Assembly: GCA_964637655.1 (NCBI GenBank)
Contig: CAZWUZ010000220.1
Coordinates: forward strand, 1-6,441
DNA: 6,441 nucleotides
Direction of reading: 5' to 3'
Origin: CAZWUZ01 sp964637655 [NCBI: uncultured bacterium]
GTDB lineage: Bacteria > DAOPZR01
Positions 1 through 6,441 of the stretch are shown piece after piece. A program made the translations under genes and the position numbers. How positions within the stretch are numbered: the stretch's first letter is position 1; each line of letters starts with the position of its first letter. The notes under the pieces are model-generated. The model saw only the letters and a program-made list of their open reading frames with translations, did no database searches and was not told the origin of the DNA.

Positions 1-815
<815 letters not shown>

Positions 816-2651
816 TCAGCGGCGCAGGGTAAGGGCCAGGGTACGGTAGAAATCGCGCAGCGCGAACGGCTTGAACAGGTAGTTGTCGAACGACGAGAGG
901 TTGAGTTTGTCGACCACCTCCGCCGTGGCAAACGCGGTCAGCGCCAGGCAGGGCACCGTGCTCCCCGCGGCGCGGATGTCGTCGAGGATGGCGAACCCGT
1001 CGCGATCGGGGAGGGCGATGTCGAGGATGACCAGGTCAGGCTGCAGCGCGCGGTACTTCGCCAGCGCCTCTCTGCCCGACGTACACCAGGCGCAGTCGCC
1101 ATTCACCTCGGTGATGAGCATGGTCAGCATCTCGAGAGTGGCGCTGTCGTCCTCGACCAGCAGCACCTTCCGTCCCGCCAGGTCGAGCTCCTGCGGCAGC
1201 GGCAGGCCGCGCAGCGTCGGGCTGCCGCTCTTCTGCGCGCTCGTGCCGGCGCGGAACGTCACGGTGAAGGTGCTGCCGCAGCCGGGCCCGTCGCTCGCCG
1301 CGACGATGTTGCCGCCCTGCAGTTCCATGAGCGTGCGCGCCAGGTCGAGCCCGAGCCCGACCCCGCCGAACTGCCGCGTGCGCGACCCGTCCACCTGCCG
1401 GAACCGCTCGAAGATGATCCCCAGGTGCTCCGCGGCGATGCCGATCCCCTCATCACGCACCGTCAGCAGCACGGTCGACGCGAGCGGTGCCAGCGACACG
1501 GTAATGGCCGTGTCGTCCGGGCTGAACTTGATGGCGTTGGTCAGCAGGTTCCACAGCACCTGGATGCTGCGATTGGCGTCCGCCTCGACCAGGCAGGGTT
1601 CCGCGCGCGGCGGCAGCACGAGGCGCAGGTTGCGCTGCCAGAGCAGCGGCTGCACCGTGTCGTGGCAGGCGGCGATGACGTCGTGCAGGTCGATGGTCTG
1701 GATGTGCATGGCGATGCGCCCGGCGGAGAGTTGCGCCAGGTCCATCAGGTCCTCGATGAGGAAGACGAGCCGCGACGCCGCGCCGGTGATGCGCCGCACC
1801 GTCTCCTTGTGCTCCGGGGCGAGATCGCGCGCCCCGAGCAGCAGTTCGCCATAGCCGAGGATGGGGGCCAGCGGGGTGCGCATTTCATGCGACATGTTGT
1901 TGAGAAAATCGACTTTGAGGCGGTTGCTCTTCTCGAGTTCCTGCGCATACTGCCGCAGGCAGGCCTGCGCCGCCTGCTGCTCGGCGCGATAGTGGAAGTT
2001 CTCGATGGCGAGCGTCGCCTGGTTGACGAAGAACCCGAGTATCTCGACCGTTTCCTGCGTGAGGAAATTCTTCTCCTGCTCGTCCGTGGCCACGGTCAGC
2101 GCGCCCCAGACGCGGTCGCGGCCGCAGAGCGGCAGCAGCAGGAACTGATGCGAGTACTCCTTATGCTGTCGCGCCGGGCCGTAGCGCTGGTTGTAGTCCG
2201 GGTCATCGGCGCGGTCGGCCACGAGGATGGGGCGCCGTTCCAGCACGCAGCGCGCGGCGCAGGCGCGCATGTACATCCCCTCGACCGGGACCAGCGGGAT
2301 GCGCAGGGTATCGTAGTAGTGCTGCGGCAGTCCGAACCCGTAGGCATGCACGAGGGTATTGTCCTCCGGGTCGATGCGCAGCAAACCGATGCGCTGAAAG
2401 CCCCAGATGTCGCGGATGGCGTGCACGATGGCGCGGTAGATGGCGTCGAGGTCGTCGCGCGTCAGCAGGTCACTGACCACCCGGGTGATGCTGCTGAACG
2501 CGTCCGGGTCGATGAGTACCGCCGCCCGCTCGATCCGGCCGAGGGCCTGCTGCTGCGCGCGGTAATGCGCCAGTTCCTTGTCGAGGTAGGAGATGCGGTC
2601 GCGCAGCTGCTGCTCGCGGTCGGGCGGCGCGCTCTCTCCCCTAGTGGCCAT
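816..2651 (-). CDS. Hybrid sensor histidine kinase, GAF-HisKA-HATPase_c-REC, cytoplasmic
   Basis: A 611-residue two-component kinase that should autophosphorylate on His and pass phosphate to its own receiver domain. In order: an N-terminal helix, probably coiled coil (about 10-45); a GAF-type sensor (about 55-220); a helical linker (220-245); HisKA with the H-box NNMSHEMRTP (phospho-acceptor His255); N-box NLLTNAIKFSP (Asn372); G1 box DEGIGI (400-405); F-box IFERFRQVD; and G2 GGVGLGLDLAR (429-439). The C-terminal receiver has the acidic pair Asp501-Asp502, phospho-acceptor Asp544 in VILDIALPD, Thr572 and Lys594-Pro595. All key residues are present, so it should be active. No signal peptide or membrane segment is visible, so the signal is sensed in the cytoplasm; the GAF ligand cannot be predicted. 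There is no HPt or DNA-binding domain, so a separate partner is needed for output. The frame is open further upstream, to an ATG at 2780, but that stretch is low-complexity Arg/Thr/Ala antiframe of the upstream gene. ATG 2651 overlaps the peptidase stop by 11 bases and has only a weak GGAACGG upstream, suggesting translational coupling. Confidence 0.93.
   Translation of the reverse strand: MATRGESAPPDREQQLRDRISYLDKELAHYRAQQQALGRIERAAVLIDPDAFSSITRVVSDLLTRDDLDAIYRAIVHAIRDIWGFQRIGLLRIDPEDNTLVHAYGFGLPQHYYDTLRIPLVPVEGMYMRACAARCVLERRPILVADRADDPDYNQRYGPARQHKEYSHQFLLLPLCGRDRVWGALTVATDEQEKNFLTQETVEILGFFVNQATLAIENFHYRAEQQAAQACLRQYAQELEKSNRLKVDFLNNMSHEMRTPLAPILGYGELLLGARDLAPEHKETVRRITGAASRLVFLIEDLMDLAQLSAGRIAMHIQTIDLHDVIAACHDTVQPLLWQRNLRLVLPPRAEPCLVEADANRSIQVLWNLLTNAIKFSPDDTAITVSLAPLASTVLLTVRDEGIGIAAEHLGIIFERFRQVDGSRTRQFGGVGLGLDLARTLMELQGGNIVAASDGPGCGSTFTVTFRAGTSAQKSGSPTLRGLPLPQELDLAGRKVLLVEDDSATLEMLTMLITEVNGDCAWCTSGREALAKYRALQPDLVILDIALPDRDGFAILDDIRAAGSTVPCLALTAFATAEVVDKLNLSSFDNYLFKPFALRDFYRTLALTLRR
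2641..2651 (-). promoter_or_regulatory. Stop-start overlap coupling the secreted peptidase gene to the kinase gene
   Basis: On the minus strand the 11 bases ATGGCCACTAG contain both the kinase ATG (2651-2649) and the peptidase TAG (2643-2641), in different frames. There is no strong ribosome binding site ahead of the ATG, so ribosomes ending on the upstream gene probably start the kinase. Confidence 0.6.
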
Positions 2652-2817
2652 GGTAGCCGTTCCAGCCGCGCGACAGCGCGTTGAGGTCGGCGCCGTCCAC
2701 CACGCTGGCCGAGACGCCGTTCGGGTCGAGGTCGCAGTTCTCCGCCGTGCCGCCGTACGCGGCGCCCAGCGCGCCGACATCGTCGAGATCGATGCGCCCG
2801 TCGCCGGTGATGTCGTC
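2641..2817 (-). other. C-terminal dockerin-like calcium-binding module
   Basis: The first EF-hand-type loop is regular: DITGDGRIDLDD has acidic ligands at loop positions 1, 5, 9 and 12, with Thr at 3, followed by VGALGAAYG. The second loop, starting CDLDPNG and ending VVDGADLNALSRGW, keeps the ligand pattern but has about four extra residues (VSAS) between positions 5 and 9. The protein ends five residues later in GYHGH. In cellulosomal bacteria such modules bind cohesins; in many other bacteria similar ends occur on secreted proteins without known cohesins. Confidence 0.68.
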
Positions 2818-5800
2818 GGTCAGCACGGTAAACGTGTCGCAGAGGGTGAAATGCCCGGCATCGTCAAAGGCATAGACCGCGTAGTAGTAGCGCGTGCCGT
2901 CGCTGGCGCCCGAGTCGGCGACCGCCGTGCAGGCGGCGTCGGTCACCCGTACCTCGGTCCACACTGCCGCCGCGTCGGTGCAGGTCGCAGGATGCGTGTC
3001 CGCGCGGCGCAGCAGGCGCAGGCCGAACCAGTCGCTGTCCGCCGGGCGCGCCCAGGTGAACCGCGCCCCGCTCCCCAGCGCCCGCACGCTGATGCCCGCC
3101 ACCGCCGCCGGCGCTTCCGTATCAGCCACGACGAGATACGCCGTATCGCCCGTGGTTGCGTCGCTGTCACTGCCGTCCGCCAGCGCCTGCAGCGAGCGCG
3201 AATCGTAGCCGGCCACGTACGCGCTGATGACGATGGTCTCCGACCGCGTCCACTGCGGAATGCTGACGTAGTAGAGCAGCGTGTCGCTCCCCAGCGCCGG
3301 GATCAGCGTGGGGTTGCCGGCCGCCCGCAGCGCCGGGAAGCTGTCAGTGACGATGCTGCCGCTCTTGGTGAAGACCAGCGTGTCCGAGGTCAGCACCGCC
3401 GGACTGTCGCCGGCATTGCTCACGCAGACATAGACCGGGATGCTGTCCGCCTGCCCCTTCAGCACGATGCTGTCCGCTGCCGCGCGGGTGACGGCAACGA
3501 TGTTGAGCGTGGTCGCCCGCGGGATGTACACGGTGAGTGTGTCGCTCAGCCACGAGACGTTGAAATACGACTGGCTGGTGGCATAATCATAATGGTAATC
3601 ACGCGAGGAAAAGCGGTAGTAGTAGGTGGTGCCGGCAGTCACGCTGTTGTCCGTCCATGTCGTCGCCGAGCCGAGCCCCTGCCCCGTAGAACCGTACCAG
3701 TCATCGGGGTCGGGCGTCGTACTGCGATGGCGCGCATAGCGGAACACGCTCCCCTGCCGCGGACGCCCGTCCTCGTCGAGCGACGGGGCGCTCCAGGTAA
3801 AGGTGCAACTGCTGCTGGTGGTGATGACCGTAAAACTGTCGGGCGCGGCCGGGGCGATGGTGTCCGCTCCTGCCGCCGTATCGATGCGCGTCTGCCGCCA
3901 TGGCATCACCAGCAGTGAATCGCCACCCAGACCGTGCGTAAAACTGTCGATTTGCGTCCGGCTGGTCGTGCTGACCGACGCGGACGTGTACCACTGGTTG
4001 CGCCGCAGGTCATGCGCGCTGTGCGTGTGATTGAGCACGCGCGAATCTGATGCCGTCGGGCGCGTGAAATGGCTGACGGTAATGGTATCCTCGCTGCTGC
4101 TGCCGGCAAAAACCACGTCGTACTGCATGGTCGAATCGAAGACGCACTGGTAGAGGATATTGCGTGACGCATCGGTGAATCCCGCTGCCGCCGCGCGATG
4201 ATTGCCGAAATACGCGTTGCGCAGCAGGTTGCGTTCCGCCCCGCCGGTCAGCGCCAGCCCGGTATCACACTGCAGCAGCGTCAGGCCGGCATAACTGCCG
4301 CCGCTGCTCCCTGCCAGCCACAGGCCGATGCCGCTCCCGTCGCGGATATCGAGACCGCTCACCAGCGCGCTGTCACCATCGAGGCGCACCCCCGCCACGG
4401 CAAAATTGCGCACCTGCATGTCCGCCAGCTGCAGCCGCGCATGCGTCGCGTGCAGCGCGCAGCCGCCGCCGAGCGCGTCGATGATGGTCGTCAGTCCCGC
4501 CCCGCTCAGGGAGATGCCGTCCGTATCGATGCTCACCGTTTCACTGTACGTCCCCGCCGCAACATGCACCGTATCGCCGGCGCTGACCATGGCGTGGCCG
4601 GACGGGTTGGCGCTGCCGCGGAAAATAGTGCCGAGATAGCGCTTGGGGAGCGCCGCGGTCAGTCCGCTGTTGCCGGTGTCGCCCGTTGTCGCGATGTACC
4701 AGTGGTTAGGCCCGGCGGTATCGACGCTGACGCCCGACCCCAGCGGCATGCTGACATCGACCGTACAGCCATTGACCATGGCGATGGTGCCGGTATCGGT
4801 GGCATAACAGATGGTGTCCGCCACCCCCTCCTTGTCGTAGACCGCGTAGCGTTCGAGTGCGACATTCCGCACGGACCCGACCCCCAGCGTCGCCACATCA
4901 TGCACGCGCAGGCAGACCGTGTCGGTGCTGCTCAGCTGCGGCTGCAGTACCGTCGCGTCGAGCGCGAAAAAGGTGTCGGTCATCGCCACCGGGCCCGACC
5001 AGGCGAACGTGGCACGGCCGTCCGCCAGCGGGGCAGTCGTATCGCCGCACATCACCGCGAGTTTCACCTGGTCGCGCGCGGTATGGGAAAGGTTGCCAGT
5101 GACCAGCAGGCGCGAGGCGTAGGCGAGGGAATCGGTGAAATAGTAAACCTCGTCGAAACAGCGTTTCATCGCCGCATACGAGATGAAGACAAACCCGTCA
5201 TGCACGTGCTCCCAGTTCGACGAGGTGCCCCACTGGTTGGCGATTTTGAACGCCCCGTAGCGGGTGTCACCCTCCTCGCTGTAGGGCCCCCACGTATCGC
5301 TGTAGCCGACCACGGTATTGCCGTGGTTGGGCCCGGGACCGGTATCATAGTTGTCGAGCGTCCAGAAGTCATACTCAGTCATGGTGTCGTAATTGTCAGC
5401 ATCCACCCGGATGACCGCGAGATTGCCTCCAGCCAGCAGCGTCTTGAGGTCGGTCAGCCCGGTATCCGTGTTGACCGGCAGGGTGATCATACTGCTGCTG
5501 CCGCGGTAGAGCGGCGCCTCGCGCCAGGCGCCCTGCCCCGGCCATGCATCGCTCGTGTTCACGTCGTAGGGCATCGTCTGCCACGTGGCGCAGCCGATAT
5601 CGCGGATGATGGCGATGGCATCGCCGTAACACGAGCCGTTATCCACGCCGTCATTGATGAGGTGATAGAGGAAATCGGGGCTCATGATGCGGTCATACGA
5701 ACCGGTCGGCCGGATGTTGGTAAGATCCCAACCGGTGCTTGACAGGTCCCAGTCGTGCTCTTTCGCCTCCTGAAAGGTCTTGGTGTAGTAGCCGACCGCC

Positions 5801-6441
5801 CAGGTGACACACGCCCCTTCTGTGTACTGGTTGCCGATGGGGGGAAACCATTTGGTCACGCTGTTATCGTGCGAGTCGGGCACACTGGCGATGTGCACGC
5901 CGTCCGGGAGCACCGCGGTGGCGAGACGCAACGTATCGCGCTGTGCCGCCCACTGCTCCTCCGTCGGCGGCTTCAACCCGGTGCCGTGGCCGTTCACGAT
6001 GCGGTTGTAGTCGCGTCCTGCTTCTGCAGTACCAACCCGTGCGCGCAGTACCGCGAATTCCGCATCCGTGAGCGGGCGTACATCGAGCCGCGCCGTGCCG
6101 GCAATCACCGTCTCCGGTACCGGTTCCGCCGCCGGGACAAGCAGCGCCGCGTGCGCGTCAACCACCCCGTGGCCGAAGATGTCGTCGCGCCCGGGCAGCC
6201 CCGCGTCGCGGGCCGAGGTCAGCAGCCGCGCGCAGAGCGCCGCGCTGCTCTCCCCGGGATACCGCGCCGCGCAGAGCGCCGCGATGCCGCTGACCACGGG
6301 GGCCGCCAGCGAGGTGCCGCTCGCCACCGCCCAGTCGCCGCCGCGCCGCGTCGTCTGCCGGTTGACTCCGGGCGCCGCGAGATCGCTGGCCGCGCCGAAA
6401 TTGCTGAACGTGGCGATGAGGTCATCGACTTGGTGTGACGC
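2641..6441 (-). CDS. Secreted multidomain protein: S8 subtilisin-like + C1 papain-like peptidases, beta-helix, FN3/CARDB-like and dockerin-like domains (N-terminus off window)
   Basis: The frame is open to the right edge, so 1,266 C-terminal residues are visible (numbered here from the edge). Residues 1-103 are the end of an S8 peptidase: TFSNFGAASDLAAPGV, then SGTSLAAPVVSG with catalytic Ser44, then GHGVVDAHAAL. Asp, His and the oxyanion Asn lie off window. After a linker comes a C1 (papain-like) domain, about 188-436: oxyanion Gln205 and catalytic Cys211 in GNQYTEGACVTWA, His373 in PNHGNTVVGY, Asn402 in IANQWG. Next are a beta-sandwich-like stretch (443-568), a right-handed beta-helix (about 578-793; entry motif WYIATTGDTGNSG and AGDTVHVAAGTYSETV), an FN3-like domain (about 864-973), a CARDB-like domain (976-1106), a second FN3-like domain (1108-1208) and a dockerin-like module (1209-1266). 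The usual bounding peptidase, adhesion and anchoring roles suggest an extracellular protein that digests protein substrates while held to a surface or complex; the signal peptide would be off window. The GTG at 6327 is internal to the catalytic Ser region and is not the true start. The peptidase calls are firm, the FN3 calls moderate, and the CARDB-like and beta-sandwich calls tentative. Confidence 0.9.
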   Translation of the reverse strand, partial: ASHQVDDLIATFSNFGAASDLAAPGVNRQTTRRGGDWAVASGTSLAAPVVSGIAALCAARYPGESSAALCARLLTSARDAGLPGRDDIFGHGVVDAHAALLVPAAEPVPETVIAGTARLDVRPLTDAEFAVLRARVGTAEAGRDYNRIVNGHGTGLKPPTEEQWAAQRDTLRLATAVLPDGVHIASVPDSHDNSVTKWFPPIGNQYTEGACVTWAVGYYTKTFQEAKEHDWDLSSTGWDLTNIRPTGSYDRIMSPDFLYHLINDGVDNGSCYGDAIAIIRDIGCATWQTMPYDVNTSDAWPGQGAWREAPLYRGSSSMITLPVNTDTGLTDLKTLLAGGNLAVIRVDADNYDTMTEYDFWTLDNYDTGPGPNHGNTVVGYSDTWGPYSEEGDTRYGAFKIANQWGTSSNWEHVHDGFVFISYAAMKRCFDEVYYFTDSLAYASRLLVTGNLSHTARDQVKLAVMCGDTTAPLADGRATFAWSGPVAMTDTFFALDATVLQPQLSSTDTVCLRVHDVATLGVGSVRNVALERYAVYDKEGVADTICYATDTGTIAMVNGCTVDVSMPLGSGVSVDTAGPNHWYIATTGDTGNSGLTAALPKRYLGTIFRGSANPSGHAMVSAGDTVHVAAGTYSETVSIDTDGISLSGAGLTTIIDALGGGCALHATHARLQLADMQVRNFAVAGVRLDGDSALVSGLDIRDGSGIGLWLAGSSGGSYAGLTLLQCDTGLALTGGAERNLLRNAYFGNHRAAAAGFTDASRNILYQCVFDSTMQYDVVFAGSSSEDTITVSHFTRPTASDSRVLNHTHSAHDLRRNQWYTSASVSTTSRTQIDSFTHGLGGDSLLVMPWRQTRIDTAAGADTIAPAAPDSFTVITTSSSCTFTWSAPSLDEDGRPRQGSVFRYARHRSTTPDPDDWYGSTGQGLGSATTWTDNSVTAGTTYYYRFSSRDYHYDYATSQSYFNVSWLSDTLTVYIPRATTLNIVAVTRAAADSIVLKGQADSIPVYVCVSNAGDSPAVLTSDTLVFTKSGSIVTDSFPALRAAGNPTLIPALGSDTLLYYVSIPQWTRSETIVISAYVAGYDSRSLQALADGSDSDATTGDTAYLVVADTEAPAAVAGISVRALGSGARFTWARPADSDWFGLRLLRRADTHPATCTDAAAVWTEVRVTDAACTAVADSGASDGTRYYYAVYAFDDAGHFTLCDTFTVLTDDITGDGRIDLDDVGALGAAYGGTAENCDLDPNGVSASVVDGADLNALSRGWNGYHGH
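4063..4710 (-). other. Right-handed parallel beta-helix (pectin-lyase-like fold) within the large secreted protein
   Basis: The segment opens with WYIATTGDTGNSGLT, a stretch on TIFRG, and AGDTVHVAAGTYSETVSI, the standard entry of pectin-lyase-fold repeats. Irregular rungs rich in V/L, G, D and N follow (for example GVRLDGDSALVSGLDIRDGS and GIGLWLAGSS). I see no catalytic signature of a specific polysaccharide lyase, so this may be a binding or adhesion scaffold and not an enzyme. Confidence 0.7.
5134..5880 (-). other. Papain-like (C1) cysteine peptidase domain within the large secreted protein
   Basis: The active site can be placed residue by residue. Gln205 and Cys211 are six apart, as Gln19 and Cys25 are in papain. 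His373 sits in NHGNTVVGY, equivalent to papain NHAVxxVGY. Asn402 sits in ANQWGT, equivalent to KNSWGT. Between them, MSPDFLYHLINDG and the paired Cys271 and Cys284 resemble the family's LSPQFLY region and a possible disulfide. The usual GSCWAF around the nucleophile is replaced by GACVTW. All four catalytic positions are intact, so activity is expected. Confidence 0.82.

Noticed and set aside
2652-2780. A 43-residue N-terminal extension of the kinase from the ATG at 2780.
   Set aside because: The extension is low-complexity Arg/Thr/Ala and overlaps the conserved dockerin-like end of the upstream gene; ATG 2651 gives a normal N-terminus.
1425-5742. Several long open frames on the plus strand opposite the kinase and peptidase genes.
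   Set aside because: They are Arg/Ala/Val-rich with no recognisable domain and lie exactly antisense to strongly supported proteins; high G+C at third positions of the minus-strand genes keeps these frames open.
6229-6283. A 16-base direct repeat (CGCGCAGAGCGCCGCG at 6229-6244 and 6268-6283), 39 bases apart.
   Set aside because: Both copies encode AALCA-type helix residues of the S8 domain in frame; two short copies in GC-rich coding DNA do not support a repeat element.

Overview
The window is high-GC bacterial DNA, above 60% G+C wherever I counted. It carries three co-directional genes on the minus strand and a foreign-looking scrap of a fourth gene on the plus strand at the left edge. I cannot assign a phylum. 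A CTP synthase of bacterial type, a cytoplasmic hybrid histidine kinase, and a very long secreted mosaic protein with FN3-like and dockerin-like modules suggest an uncultured bacterium with a large secretome. That assignment is inference.

Layout in transcription order on the minus strand, from right to left. (1) 6441-2641 is a giant secreted protein whose N-terminus lies beyond the right edge. It begins inside a subtilisin-like (S8) peptidase domain and continues into a papain-like (C1) cysteine peptidase domain. After these come a beta-sandwich-like segment, a right-handed beta-helix, two FN3-like domains flanking a CARDB-like Ig-type domain, and a C-terminal dockerin-like calcium-binding module. 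(2) 2651-816 is a soluble GAF-HisKA-HATPase-REC hybrid histidine kinase. Its start codon overlaps the end of the peptidase gene by 11 bases, so the two are probably translationally coupled. (3) After a 63-base gap, 752 to about 180 encodes the first ~191 residues of CTP synthase (pyrG), with a good ribosome binding site.

At the left edge, positions 1 to about 204 on the plus strand encode an internal piece of HypF, the [NiFe]-hydrogenase maturation carbamoyltransferase. HypF and PyrG run head-on into each other, and both are cut within about 25 bases (roughly 180-204). That short stretch can be read as genuine HypF on the plus strand and as genuine PyrG on the minus strand. Because pyrG is normally essential, the simplest explanation is an assembly chimera joined at a short shared word, not a real genome arrangement.

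The most interesting biology is the single polypeptide combining a serine and a cysteine peptidase with adhesive or anchoring modules, apparently co-expressed with a cytoplasmic sensor kinase. No RNA genes, mobile elements, CRISPR arrays or convincing intrinsic terminators were seen.
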